Assembly: GCA_025050535.1 (NCBI GenBank)
Contig: JALBVF010000002.1
Span: 148,001 to 212,000 of the forward strand
Direction of reading: 5' to 3'
DNA length: 64,000 nt
Source: Candidatus Protistibacter heckmannii
Lineage (GTDB): Bacteria > Pseudomonadota > Gammaproteobacteria > Burkholderiales > Burkholderiaceae
Below the pieces are notes generated by a model that saw only the letters and a program-made list of their open reading frames with translations, made no database searches and was not told the origin of the DNA. Position 1 is the stretch's first letter. Each line of letters opens with the position of its first letter. A program made the position numbers and the translations under genes. Below are positions 51,079 through 60,673 of this stretch, one piece after another.

Positions 51079-52164
51079 TCAGTTGTCTGTGATGCGCGCG
51101 TCGCGCACGACCTTGGCCCAACGCGCACGCTCGGCGGCGACATAGGTAGCCAGTTCCTGCGGGCCGGCAGCGGTGACCACGAGGCCTTCTTCCTCGACGC
51201 GCTTCTTGAAGCTTTCGCCCGCCACCGCCTTGCGCACCGCGCCGAGAAGGCGCTGGACCGCCTCGGGGCTCGTGCCGGCGGGTGCGTAGAGGCCGTACCA
51301 GCTCTCAGCCACATAGCCGGGGACGCCACCTTCGGCGACGGTGGGCACGCCGGGCATAGCCGGCGTGCGTGCGGCCGAGGTGACGGCGATGGTGCGCAGC
51401 TTGCCGCTTTGCAGATAGGGCGCGACGCTGGCCACCATGGTGAACATCATTTCGATCTGGCCGCCGAGCAGGTCGGTGATGGCGGGGCTGGAGTCGCGAT
51501 ATGGCACGTGGGTGATGTCGACCTTGGCCAGGCTCTTGAACAGTTCGGCGGCGAGATGGGCGGAGGTGCCGTTGCCGAAGGAGCCGTAGGTGAACTTGCG
51601 CGGCCCGCGCTAGGCGGCGGCGACGATGTCCTTCACGGTCTTGAAGGGCCGGTCCGGCGCGACGACCAGCACGTTGGGCGAGCGCTCGATCAGGCTCACC
51701 GGCTCGAAGGCGGTGGCGGTTTTGAAGGGCATCTTCGGCTGCAGGCTGGGGTTGACCGCGTGGGCGAAGGTAGCCACGAGCAGGGGGTGGCCGTCTGGCG
51801 GACTCTTGGCGACGAAGTCGCTGCCGATGATGGTGCCCACGCCGGGCTTGTTGTCTACGATGACCGGCTGGCCGAGTTCGGCTGCCATGCCCGCGCCGAG
51901 CACGCGGGCGATCAGATCGGTGCCGACGCCGGCGGCGAAGGGCACGACCAGGCGGATGGGCTGCTAGGCGGGATTCTGGGCGCGCGCCGGGGCGAGGGCG
52001 CCCAGGCCGGCGGCGGCCAGGCGCAGGGTGCGGAGCAGGCGGGGACGGATCGGAACGGGGGGTGTCTCCTGATGCAGGCGGCCCGGATCATGGGGCCGTT
52101 TTCTGATTGCGAAACGCTGGGACGGCGATGGATGAAGCATAGACATTCGGCGCCCACCGGGCAC
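51079..52164 (-). pseudogene. Tripartite tricarboxylate transporter receptor (TctC/Bug family), two nonsense codons
   Basis: A signal-like stretch (LRTLRLAAAGLGALAPARAQNPA) meets a TAG at about 51965. The same frame continues with PIRLVVPFAAGVGTDLIARVL, and a second TAG at 51610-51612 follows VKDIVAAA. After it, GPRKFTYGSFGNGTSAHLA and VPYRDSSPAITDLLGGQ complete the protein. Both stops are point changes in an otherwise unbroken frame. The start is not clear. It would have fed the CoA-thioester pathway encoded downstream. Confidence 0.86.
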
Positions 52165-52251
52165 GTGGTGAATTTCACTCTTTGAAATTAATCGCCTGCC
52201 GTTTCTCCCGCCGGTGTACGATGCCGCAGACCCTAAGACGAGGCCGCCGGC

Positions 52252-52897
52252 ATGTGCGCAACCCCTTCGAAACTCGCCGAGAAGAAGCCCGGACTTTCCC
52301 CGGCAAACCGTTCCCTGGAGCGCGGCGTGGAGTTGCTGCGCGCCTTCCAGCCCGGCCTGGAGCTGCTGGGCAACGCCGAGCAGGCGGAGCGCACCGCCTG
52401 CCGCGCGCGACCGTCACTCGGCTCGCGCAGACCCTGGTGGGCGCGGGCATGCTGCAGGCCGATCCGGGTTCACGGGCCTATCGCCTGGCGCCCGCTATCC
52501 TCAGCCTGCCCCTAGCGATGCGCTCGGGCTCGTCGGTGCTGGCGGTGGCGGCGCCGCGCATGCGCGCCGTGGCCGAGGCGGGCCGGATGAACGTCAGGCT
52601 GGCCGCGCCAGACCGCGACGAGATGGTCTATCTGGAATCGATTCGCTACAACCGGCGGGCGGGGCAGCGCGTTCCGATGGAGCTGACTTCGCTGGGCCGC
52701 GTGGCGGAGATGGGATATTGCGCCGCGTCCTGGCAGCCCGAGGTGGTCGCGGTGGCGGCGTGCATTACGTGCTGAATCTGAGCATGACCACCGGCGAACC
52801 GGTGGAGGCCGCGGCGGCCCGGCAGGCCCCCGCGCTGCTGCAGCTGCGCGCCGACATCCTGCGCGAACTGGAGGCCCGGGCCGGGGGAATTTATTGA
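52252..52897 (+). pseudogene. IclR-family transcriptional regulator, broken
   Basis: The start (SLERGVELLRAFQPGLELLGNAE) and helix-turn-helix (LPRATVTRLAQTLVGAGML) are in different frames, with a break near 52380. The effector domain runs to GRVAEMGYCAAS and then a deletion and another shift near 52745 lead to LNLSMTTGEPVEAAAARQ. The stop codon at 52895-52897 is supplied by the first bases of IS copy A4. It diverges from the TctC gene and was probably its regulator. Confidence 0.83.
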
Positions 52898-53677
52898 TCC
52901 AGCAGGAAGAAGTTTTCGTGCGGCGTATTTGACGCGGGGATCCTGGAAGTAGGATTTCACGCGTTCGGGATGGGTTTCGATGAACGCCATGTGGTTCTTT
53001 GCTGCGGCGTGGAATTTGGCCTTTGTTCTGACGGGGACTCGTGTGCTGATGACATGTTTCAGGTCGGCGTTGAGTCGCTCATCCGGATTGAGCTCCGGGC
53101 TGTAGCTGGGCAGGTAAAAGACTTCGATGTCGGCTTGGTGCTCGGCAAGCCATGCCTTGACCGGCTTGCAGTGATGCACGCTGAGGTTGTCGAGGATCAG
53201 GAACACTTTCTTGCCCGCGCGCTTGCCATCGGCCACCAGCGCCTCGAAGAACTCGATGAGCTTCTCGTGGTTAAAGGCACCATCGATGATCATCCAGCTT
53301 GCCTTGCCCTGATTGGTCACTGTGGAAATCATCGACAGCTTCTGTCGCGTACCTCTAACCGCCATCGTGACCGGGGCTTGCCCTTTGGGAGCATAACTGC
53401 GGCCCCGAACATCCGTATTCACCAACGCGGTTTCGTCACCCCAGTGAATCTCGCCACCTTTGGCCTTGGCACGCTTCTCGATGGCCAGATACTCCTGATC
53501 GATCCACTGCTTGACAGACTCCGGTCGCTGTTCGTAAGCGCGCTTGATCGGCTTTTTCGGCGTGAAACCCCATGACTCCGTATCCCTTCCGATGCAACCT
53601 CACGACCTGCTTTCGCCTCTCGTGCAGTTGCTCCAGTTTCTGGTATCGAGCGTCTTCTTTTTCTATGCCAATTCAAT
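52894..53677 (-). pseudogene. IS630-family transposase (type A), internally deleted
   Basis: The start codon is lost, 296 bp of the DNA-binding region are deleted, and the stop codon is changed to CGA as in A2. The catalytic part with the DDE motifs is still readable from about 53425 ([15 protein letters not shown] onward). Confidence 0.9.
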
Positions 53678-53720
53678 GCCAGAAATGATAATAAGTTCAA
53701 TCTTTATATTGCCGCGCCAA
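52894..53720 (-). mobile_element. IS630-family type A deletion derivative (A4), 827 bp
   Basis: It carries the same 296-bp internal deletion and the same junction as A3, and is flanked by TA on both sides (52892-52893 and 53721-53722), so it moved here as a short element. One further base is lost near the transposase start (CAATTCAATGCC instead of CAATTCGCATGCC on the plus strand), removing the ATG. Confidence 0.93.
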
Positions 53721-53802
53721 TAAATGTAAAGCAAGCCAGCCGGATGCGCGTTTGCAACATCCCGGCCGGCCCCGCGCGGTCCGCTGGCGCGGACCGGCTG
53801 GC

Positions 53803-54129
53803 TCAGATGTGGCTGTCGAGGAAGGCGGTGAGCTGCGACTTGGACAGTGCGCCGACCTTCTGGGCGGCCACGGCGCCGTTTTTGAACAGGATCAGGGTCG
53901 GGATGCCGCGGATACCGAACTTGGCCGGTATCGACTGGTTCTCGTCCACGTTGAGCTTGGCCACCTGCAGCTTCTCGCTGTAGTCCTTGGCGACTTCAGT
54001 GAGGATCGGGGCGATCATTTTGCAGGGACCGCACCATTCTGCCCAGAAGTCGAGGAGAACGGGTTTGTCCGACTTCAGCACGTCGGAATCGAAAGAGGCG
54101 TCGCTAACGTATTTGATCTGGTCGCTCAT
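53803..54129 (-). CDS. trxA: Thioredoxin
   Basis: A 108-residue cytoplasmic thioredoxin with [19 protein letters not shown] (redox pair CGPC at about 33-36), the cis-Pro in [14 protein letters not shown], and a normal C-terminus. It looks fully functional. IS copy A5 ends 10 bp upstream of the ATG, so native promoter and most of the leader have been replaced. The A5 transposase frame ends in a TGA that overlaps the trxA ATG. Confidence 0.96.
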   Translation of the reverse strand: MSDQIKYVSDASFDSDVLKSDKPVLLDFWAEWCGPCKMIAPILTEVAKDYSEKLQVAKLNVDENQSIPAKFGIRGIPTLILFKNGAVAAQKVGALSKSQLTAFLDSHI

Positions 54130-55208
54130 GGCAATCCTATTGATCCAGCAGGAAGAAGTTTTCGTGCGGCGTATTTGACGCGGGGATCCTGGAAGTAGGA
54201 TTTCACGCGTTCGGGATGGGTTTCGATGAACGCCATGTGGTTCTTTGCTGCGGCGTGTAATTTGGCCTTTGTTCTGACGGGGACTCGTGTGCTGATGACA
54301 TGTTTCAGGTCGGCGTTGAGTCGCTCATCCGGATTGAGCTCCGGGCTGTAGCTGGGCAGGTAAAAGACTTCGATGTCGGCTTGGTGCTCGGCAAGCCATG
54401 CCTTGACCGGCTTGCAGTGATGCACGCCGAGGTTGTCGAGGATCAGGAACACTTTCTTGCCCGCGCGCTTGCCATCGGCCACCAGCGCCTCGAAGAACTC
54501 GATGAGCTTCTCGTGGTTAAAGGCACCATCGATGATCATCCAGCTTGCCTTGCCCTGATTGGTCACTGTGGAAATCATCGACAGCTTCTGTCGCGTACCT
54601 CTAACCGCCATCGTGACCGGGGCTTGCCCTTTGGGAGCATAACTGCGGCCCCGAACATCCGTATTCACCAACGCGGTTTCGTCACCCCAGTGAATCTCGC
54701 CACCTTTGGCCTTGGCACGCTTCTCGATGGCCGGATACTCCTGATCGATCCACTGCTTGACAGACTCCGGTCGCTGTTCGTAAGCGCGCTTGATCGGCTT
54801 TTTCGGCGTGAAACCCCAGCGCTTGAGGTAGTCTCCGACCGCACGTATTGAGAGTTTGACCGCGTATTCCTGTTCGATGAACAGCATGACCGCGCCTCGC
54901 GTCCAGAGCGCAGATTCCATCTTCAACTGCTCCGGACGTTTGTCGCAGATCGTGCGCCGGATTGCTTCTTCTTGATCCGCATTCAGCCGTCTTCCGTCTC
55001 CTGGCGTACGAGCTTGTGGGCGCGGCTTCAGGGTCGCCGCGGCCCCTTCTTCATAGAGATCAATGGCCAGTCGAGCCGCCGGGTAACTCAGCCCCGTCAA
55101 CTCCACGATGGCCATGACTCCGTATCCCTTCCGATGCAACCTCACGACCTGCTTTCGCCTCTCGTGCAGTTGCTCCAGTTTCTGGTATCGAGCGTCTTCT
55201 TTTTCCAT
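54126..55208 (-). CDS. IS630-family transposase (type A) running into trxA
   Basis: A 360-residue frame with all DDE motifs. The usual ATG is lost; the next ATG at 55208 gives MEKEDARYQ, so only about six residues are missing. The internal stop has changed to CGA, so the frame leaves the element ([14 protein letters not shown]) and stops at a TGA that shares bases with the trxA start (ATGA). This makes a transposase-trxA translational coupling possible. Confidence 0.87.
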   Translation of the reverse strand: MEKEDARYQKLEQLHERRKQVVRLHRKGYGVMAIVELTGLSYPAARLAIDLYEEGAAATLKPRPQARTPGDGRRLNADQEEAIRRTICDKRPEQLKMESALWTRGAVMLFIEQEYAVKLSIRAVGDYLKRWGFTPKKPIKRAYEQRPESVKQWIDQEYPAIEKRAKAKGGEIHWGDETALVNTDVRGRSYAPKGQAPVTMAVRGTRQKLSMISTVTNQGKASWMIIDGAFNHEKLIEFFEALVADGKRAGKKVFLILDNLGVHHCKPVKAWLAEHQADIEVFYLPSYSPELNPDERLNADLKHVISTRVPVRTKAKLHAAAKNHMAFIETHPERVKSYFQDPRVKYAARKLLPAGSIGLP

Positions 55209-55262
55209 GCCGATTCGATGCCAGAAATGATAAAAAGTTCAATCTTCATATTACCGCGTCAA
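54140..55262 (-). mobile_element. IS630-family insertion sequence, type A, near-complete copy (A5)
   Basis: A 1123-bp element between trxA and thiL, flanked by TA (54138-54139 and 55263-55264). It is close to A1 and A2, with one base lost near the left end of the transposase gene. The transposase reads toward trxA. Confidence 0.94.
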
Positions 55263-55307
55263 TAGGCCTTGCGGCCATGGACACATTGTAGCCGCTACAA
55301 TGCGCCC

Positions 55308-56195
55308 ATGGAATCCTTGGGCGAATTCGAACTCATCTCTCGCTACTTCCAACGCGCCGCACCAAATCAAGGTGCGCAGGCCGTGCTGGGCATCGGCGAC
55401 GACTGCGCGCTCATCGATGCGCAGAGCGGGATGCAGATCGCCATTTCCATCGACATGCTCGTCGAAGGACGGCATTTTTTCGCCGGCGCGGACCCATACA
55501 AACTCGGACATAAATCCCTCGCGGTCAATCTCTCGGATCTGGCCGCGATGGGTTCGCAGCCCAAGGCGTTCACACTCGCGCTGGCCCTGCCCAAGGCCGA
55601 TGCGCATTGGCTCGAGCGCTTCTCGGCGGGCATGTTCGCGCTCGCCGACAGGCATGGATGCGAACTCATCGGCGGCGACACAACGGCCGGCCCGCTCAAC
55701 CTCTGCATCACCGTGTTCGGCGAACTGCCCGCGGGCCAGGGGCTGCGCAGAGACCGCGCCAGGGCCGGCGGCGACATCTGGATCTCCGGCAGTCTCGGCG
55801 ACGCCCGGCTCGCGCTCGACCTCGCACTACGGAAAACCGAACATGCGGCCATCGACGTCTCGGATGGATTGCGCGGCGACCTCGGTCATATTCTCGAACG
55901 TTCGTGCGTCGGTTCCACGCTCGACGCCGACGCGCTGCCGCGCTCGCCCTTCCTGCTCGCGCGAGACCGCGACACGCAATTGGCCTGCGCGCTGGCCGGC
56001 GGCGACGACCACGAGCTCTGCTTCACCGCGCCCACGCACTCGCGCTCCGAGATCGAAGCGATCGCCGAACGCGTCGGCATTGCGCTGACCCGCGTCGGCC
56101 GCATCGAAGAGGCGCCGGGTCTGCGCATCGTCGACGCAGCGGGGCAGGCTCTGCCCTTCGCGCATCGCGGCTTCGACCACTTCAAGACCGCCTGA
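55308..56195 (+). CDS. thiL: Thiamine-monophosphate kinase, internally shortened
   Basis: ThiL phosphorylates thiamine monophosphate to the active diphosphate. It has AVLGIGDDCALID, DMLVEGRHFFAG, LIGGDTTAGPLNL and AAIDVSDGLRGDLGHIL. At 295 residues it is about 30 shorter than usual. The segment normally lying between LGDARLALDLAL and AAIDVSDGL (a helix-rich insert with a PxPR motif) is missing, so an in-frame deletion is likely. That region lies outside the main nucleotide site, so activity is uncertain. The ATG at 55308 is 45 bp from IS copy A5. Confidence 0.88.
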   Translation: MESLGEFELISRYFQRAAPNQGAQAVLGIGDDCALIDAQSGMQIAISIDMLVEGRHFFAGADPYKLGHKSLAVNLSDLAAMGSQPKAFTLALALPKADAHWLERFSAGMFALADRHGCELIGGDTTAGPLNLCITVFGELPAGQGLRRDRARAGGDIWISGSLGDARLALDLALRKTEHAAIDVSDGLRGDLGHILERSCVGSTLDADALPRSPFLLARDRDTQLACALAGGDDHELCFTAPTHSRSEIEAIAERVGIALTRVGRIEEAPGLRIVDAAGQALPFAHRGFDHFKTA

Positions 56196-56220
56196 CCCAA
56201 CCGCCCGAGCATCCACGGCC

Positions 56221-56778
56221 ATGGAACCCGACTCCCCCACGCCTCTCCATCATCAGCCGATCGGCGGCGATGATGCGCCGCGCGGGCTTCACCCCAGCCC
56301 GCGCATGCTGGTGGCCGATCCCGCCCATCTGCTGGCCTTCGGTTTCGGCAGCGGCCTCTCGCCGGTCTCGCCGGGCACGGTGGGCTCCCTGCTCGCATGG
56401 CTGAGCTATGTCATGTTCAGCCGCTGGCTGCATCCGGCTGACTGGGCGGTGTTGATCTGCGCGGGTTTTCTCGTCGGCATCTGGGCAGCGCAGCGCACCG
56501 GCGAACACCTGGGCGTGCACGACCACGGCGCCATCGTCTGGGACGAAATCGTCGCCTTCTGGCTGGTGCTGCTCTTTCTCACGCCGTCGAATCTGGCCAC
56601 GCAGTGTTGGGCCTTCTTCTGGTTCCGCTTCTTCGATATCTTGAAGCCGCCACCCATCGGCTACTACGACCGCAAGCTCTCGGGCGCGGGCTGGGTGGGC
56701 GGCTTCGGCGTGATGTTCGACGACCTGCTCGCCGCCTTCTTCACGCTGCTGCTCTTCGCCATCTGGAGAACGATGTGA
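56221..56778 (+). CDS. pgpA: Phosphatidylglycerophosphatase A
   Basis: Inner-membrane phosphatase making phosphatidylglycerol. The 185-residue protein has LLAFGFGSGLSPVSPGTVGSL, DHGAIVWDEIVAFW and FFWFRFFDILKPPPIG, with three or four membrane segments. Its stop overlaps the GTG start of pncC. The order thiL-pgpA-pncC is widespread in proteobacteria. Confidence 0.95.
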   Translation: MEPDSPTPLHHQPIGGDDAPRGLHPSPRMLVADPAHLLAFGFGSGLSPVSPGTVGSLLAWLSYVMFSRWLHPADWAVLICAGFLVGIWAAQRTGEHLGVHDHGAIVWDEIVAFWLVLLFLTPSNLATQCWAFFWFRFFDILKPPPIGYYDRKLSGAGWVGGFGVMFDDLLAAFFTLLLFAIWRTM

Positions 56779-57326
56779 GCGACAAGCCCGCCCCGCCCTC
56801 GCATGCCGAACTCTCCGCCTTGCTCGAGCGCGCTGCGCAGGAGACCGGCAAGGACCTGCTGGAAAAGAAGGCGCGCCTCGCCACTGCCGAGTCCTGCACC
56901 GGCGGCATGATCGGCGCGGCGCTGACCGCCATCGCCGGCTCCTCCGATTGGTTCGAGCGTGGCTACATCACGTATTCCAACCAGGCCAAGCATCAGGACA
57001 TCGGCGTGCCCACCACCCTGATCAAACGGCACGGCGCGGTTAGCGAGGAAGTCGCGCGCGCCATGGCCGAAGGCGCGCGTAAGGAAAGCGGCGCGGACTT
57101 CGCGGTGTCCGTCACCGGCATCGCCGGCCCCACGGGCAGCAGCCCCGCCAAGCCGGTTGGCACCGTCTGCTTCGGCTGGGCCGGCCCGCAAGGCACGCGC
57201 GCCCAGACCATGCTGTTCCAGGGAGACCGTCAGGCCGTGCGGCTGCAAAGCGCCGCGCATGCGCTGGCCGGCTTGAAGCGCATGCGCCGGGCCTGCGCCC
57301 GGACCGCGCTCAGCGCCAGCGGTTGA
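56775..57326 (+). CDS. pncC: CinA family nicotinamide-nucleotide amidohydrolase
   Basis: Single-domain CinA protein that deamidates NMN in pyridine nucleotide recycling. The conserved [33 protein letters not shown] and [13 protein letters not shown] are present. The GTG at 56775 overlaps the pgpA stop. The 3' end overlaps that of the convergent pyrF by 17 bp. Confidence 0.92.
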   Translation: MSDKPAPPSHAELSALLERAAQETGKDLLEKKARLATAESCTGGMIGAALTAIAGSSDWFERGYITYSNQAKHQDIGVPTTLIKRHGAVSEEVARAMAEGARKESGADFAVSVTGIAGPTGSSPAKPVGTVCFGWAGPQGTRAQTMLFQGDRQAVRLQSAAHALAGLKRMRRACARTALSASG

Positions 57327-58134
57327 TTTCGTCGCGCGTCTTGATGGCCGCTTCGCGCGCGGCCTTGGCGAAGTCGCCATTGTTGCCGGCGTAGAGGATG
57401 GCGCGGGAGGAGTTGATGATCATGCCCGTGCCGTCGGCTGTGCGGCCCGCTTCCACGGTGGCCTTGACGTCGCCGCCCTGCGCTCCGATTCCGGGGATCA
57501 GGAGCGGCATGTCGCCGACGATCTGACGTACCTTGGCGATCTCCTCGGGGAAGGTCGCGCCGACGATCAAGCCGATCTGGCCCGACGCATTCCACTGCCC
57601 CGCCGCCAGACGTGCCACCTTCTGATAGAGCGGCTCGCCGCCGGACTCCAGGAACTGCAGGTCCGAGCCGCCCGGGTTGGAGGTGCGGCACAGCAGGATC
57701 AGGCTGCGGCCCTGCCACTTCATATACGGCTCGATCGAATCCGAACCCATGTAGGGGCTGAGCGTGACGGCGTCCGCCCCGTAGCGCTCGAAGGCTTCGC
57801 GGGCGTACTGCTCCGCGGTAGCGCCGATGTCGCCGCGCTTAGCGTCGAGGATCACGGGGATGCCGGGATGGGCGTCGTGTATGTGATGGATCAGCTGCTC
57901 GAGCTGGTCCTCGGCGCGCTGGGCGGCGAAGTAGGCGATCTGGGGCTTGAAGGCGCAGACCAGATCCGCGGTGGCGTCGACGATCTCGCGGCAGAAGGAG
58001 AAGAGCGCGCCGCCGCCGCTGGTGAGCGAGACGGGCAGCTTCGCGGGATCGGGGTCCAGGCCCACGCAGAGCAGCGAGTCCCGGTCTTTCCATGCCTGTT
58101 TTAGCATGGCATTGAAGTCGATTTGATGTCGCAT
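57310..58134 (-). CDS. pyrF: Orotidine-5'-phosphate decarboxylase
   Basis: Last step of UMP synthesis. The 274-residue long form (type 2) has [42 protein letters not shown] with the catalytic Lys/Asp set, and [11 protein letters not shown]. The start is the ATG at 58134 (MRHQIDFN). It is intact. Confidence 0.94.
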   Translation of the reverse strand: MRHQIDFNAMLKQAWKDRDSLLCVGLDPDPAKLPVSLTSGGGALFSFCREIVDATADLVCAFKPQIAYFAAQRAEDQLEQLIHHIHDAHPGIPVILDAKRGDIGATAEQYAREAFERYGADAVTLSPYMGSDSIEPYMKWQGRSLILLCRTSNPGGSDLQFLESGGEPLYQKVARLAAGQWNASGQIGLIVGATFPEEIAKVRQIVGDMPLLIPGIGAQGGDVKATVEAGRTADGTGMIINSSRAILYAGNNGDFAKAAREAAIKTRDEINRWR

Positions 58135-58261
58135 GACGCATTCCTCGGATGAGGCGGATTGTACTGCCCGGAGCCCGCCTGGAAGGCCCTTTCCGTCCCA
58201 TTTTTTCTTAACACCCGCTGGACTTTCCGTTACACTTTCTCCCAACTCAATTTCGGAGAAT

Positions 58262-58404
58262 CTACGTGGGCGGTTGCATGGAGTGTTGTTGTCGCCGGCG
58301 AACCGGCGTCATCAATGCCGTGTTGCTGCGGGCAGCGTAGCGGTTCCAAGGTAGCGCGCATCGCGCGATCCTCACCGTCCGCCCGCGCACACTAGGCGGG
58401 CGGA
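58262..58404 (+). promoter_or_regulatory. Possible structured leader of corA with alternative hairpins
   Basis: The 375 bp between pyrF and corA hold no convincing gene. A perfect 9-bp hairpin (58378-58386 with 58396-58404, TCCGCCCGC / GCGGGCGGA) lies about 105 bp before corA. The segment CCGCCCGC of that hairpin can pair instead with GTGGGCGG at 58266-58273. The two structures are mutually exclusive, as in attenuators and riboswitches. Between them are smaller hairpins (GCCGGCGAACCGGC; GCGCGCATCGCGCG). I match it to no known riboswitch class, and the T-run after the hairpin is weak. Confidence 0.4.
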
Positions 58405-58509
58405 TCATTGTTTCGCCCCAATACATGCTTTGCAAATTCCAGCCTGCAGGCGCTCCGCCGGCGGCTTGAAACGCGCATGCCTGCGTTCTCCTAGCGTCCG
58501 GGAGCCGCA

Positions 58510-59472
58510 ATGATCAATCTCTTTGTGCTGAAAAAGGGCCGGCTGGCTCAGGAACAGGTCGACGCTCGCGACGAGCTGCTTGAACACAAGCCGATCTGGA
58601 TCGACGTCATCAGCCCCGACGACGAAGAGCTCAGATGGATCAAGGAAACCCTCGGCGTTGCCCTGCCAGAGCTCGAAGAGCTGGGCGACCTCGAGGCCTC
58701 CGCGCGGTACTTCGAAGCCGAGGACGGCCACATCCACATCCGCACCGACTTCCTGCTCGACGAAGGCGACATCTCGCGCAACGTGCGCGTCGCCTTCGTG
58801 CTCACGCCCGACGTACTGTTCTCGATCCACGACGAAGACCTGCCGGTGTTCCGCCTCGTGCGGCTGCGCGCGCGCATGCGCCCGGGCTCGGTGCGCAACG
58901 CCAAGGGCGTGCTGCTCGACCTCTACGCCACCGGCGCCGAATACTCCGCCGACTCGATCGAGGAGATCTACGAACGCCTGGAAGAAGCCAGCAAGCGCGT
59001 GCTGGGCAGCGAAGTGGCTGACGCTGACGCAGCCGACATCCTGGAAACCATCGCTGGCGAGGAAGACTTGAACGGCCGCATCCGCCGCAACGTGATGGAC
59101 ACGCGCCGCGCGCTCTCCTTCCTGATGCGCAGCCAGCTGCTGGCCGACGAGCAGCAGTCCGAGGCGCGGCAGATCCTGCGCGACATCGATTCGATCGAGA
59201 ACCACACAGCCTTCCTCTTCGACAAAATCAACTTCCTGATGGACGCCACAGTCGGCTTCATCAACATCAACCAGAACAAGATCATCAAGATCTTCTCGGT
59301 AGTGTCCGTGGCGCTGATGCCGCCCACGCTGCTGGCGAGCATCTGGGGCATGAACTTCAAGCACATGCCGGATCTGGAATCAGCCATGGGCTATCCGATC
59401 GCCATCGGCGCGATGGTCGTCTCGGCCATCATTCCGCTGGTCTATTTCCGACGACAGGGCTGGCTAAAGTAA
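58510..59472 (+). CDS. corA: Magnesium/cobalt transporter CorA
   Basis: A pentameric inner-membrane divalent-cation channel. The 320-residue protein has a large cytoplasmic N-terminal domain and a long helix. Two C-terminal membrane segments are separated by the signature GMN (SIWGMNFKHMP near residue 282). The second helix ends in a basic tail (YFRRQGWLK). The gene is intact; a structured leader may control it. Confidence 0.95.
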   Translation: MINLFVLKKGRLAQEQVDARDELLEHKPIWIDVISPDDEELRWIKETLGVALPELEELGDLEASARYFEAEDGHIHIRTDFLLDEGDISRNVRVAFVLTPDVLFSIHDEDLPVFRLVRLRARMRPGSVRNAKGVLLDLYATGAEYSADSIEEIYERLEEASKRVLGSEVADADAADILETIAGEEDLNGRIRRNVMDTRRALSFLMRSQLLADEQQSEARQILRDIDSIENHTAFLFDKINFLMDATVGFININQNKIIKIFSVVSVALMPPTLLASIWGMNFKHMPDLESAMGYPIAIGAMVVSAIIPLVYFRRQGWLK

Positions 59473-59570
59473 GTGCTTCCTTCAGTGAGGCGGAAAGCGC
59501 CGCGGAGCTGCCCGCGAGGGCGCCTCGACGCTGGGCCGGGCGGGGCGCCAGGAGTACAATGCCGGCTTCC

Positions 59571-60604
59571 ATGAAGATCGGCCCCCACACCCTTCGCAAC
59601 CGCCTTTTCGTGGCCCCCATGGCGGGCGTCACGGACCGGCCTTTCCGCCAGCTTTGCAAGCGGCTGGGCGCGGGTTACGCGGTCTCGGAGATGGTCGCGT
59701 CCAACGCCCTGCTCTGGAAGAACGAGAAGACCATGCGCCGGGCCAACCACGACGGCGAGGTCGAGCCGATCGCGGTGCAGATCGCCGGCGTCGATCCGGC
59801 GATGATGGCCGAGGCCGCGCGTCACAACGTGGCCAAGGGCGCGCAGATCATCGACATCAACATGGGCTGCCCGGCCAAGAAGGTCTGCAACGTGGCCGCC
59901 AGCTCGGCGCTGCTGCAGAACGAGGCGCTGGTGGCCGACATCGTCAGCGCCGTGTTGGGCGCCGTGGGCACGGGTGCGGACGCGGTGCCTGTGACCCTGA
60001 AGATCCGCACCGGCTGGAACCGCGAGAACCGCAACGCCCTGCACGTGGCGCGCATCGCCGAGGACGCAGGCATCAGCATGCTCACCATCCACGGCCGCAC
60101 CCGCGCCGATCTCTATCACGGCGAGGCCGAATACGACACCATCGCCGCGGTGAAGGCGGTGGTCCGCATTCCCGTCACCGCCAACGGCGACATCGACAGC
60201 CCTGAGAAGGCCGTGCGCATGCTGCGCGCAACGGGCGCCGACGCGCTGATGATCGGCCGCGCCGCCCCTGGCTGTTCCGCGAGATCGAGCACTTCCTGGC
60301 TACCGGCGAGCATCTGCCGCCGCCGCGCGTGGCCGAGATCCAGGAAGTGATGAACGCTCACCTGCTCGAGCACTACGCCTTCTACGGCGAGCACACCGGC
60401 GTGCGCACCGCGCGCAAGCACATCGCCTGGTACATGCGCAGCCTCCCCGGCGCATCGGTCTTCCGTCACGTCATGAACGCCATCGACGACTGCGAAGCGC
60501 AGCTCGCTGCGGTCAACGCTTTCTTCGACCGCCAGCTGGAGCTGGGCGAGCGCTTGAGCGAGGGGCTGGACGGGCAGCCCGCCGAGGAGCCGCTGGCGGC
60601 CTGA
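59571..60604 (+). pseudogene. dusB: tRNA-dihydrouridine synthase B, frameshifted
   Basis: DusB reduces uridines in tRNA. The first frame (MKIGPHTLRNRLFVAPMAGVTD, INMGCPAKKVCN with the catalytic Cys, LTIHGRTRADLYHG, ALMIGRA) ends near 60265. There the expected AQGRPWLFREI reads out of frame because about ten bases are missing. The C-terminal tRNA-binding part (IQEVMNAHLLEHYAFYGE to the stop at 60604) is in another frame. The flavin barrel is complete but the C-terminal domain is cut off. The fis gene that commonly follows dusB is absent. Confidence 0.88.
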
Positions 60605-60673
60605 CGCGCCGCGCAAGACCGAGCCGCACCGAATCCATCCCCTACCCATAACCATCCCCAACCCTCCCACCCC

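Noticed and set aside
52214-52897. A full-length frame through the IclR region as an intact regulator
   Set aside because: Its first half does not match IclR; the helix-turn-helix and the effector domain are in other frames, so it is a pseudogene.
58262-58404. The corA leader as 6S RNA or a known magnesium riboswitch
   Set aside because: The paired region is about 140 nt, shorter than 6S RNA, and lacks the recognisable central-bubble sequences; I could not match it to M-box or manganese riboswitch motifs.
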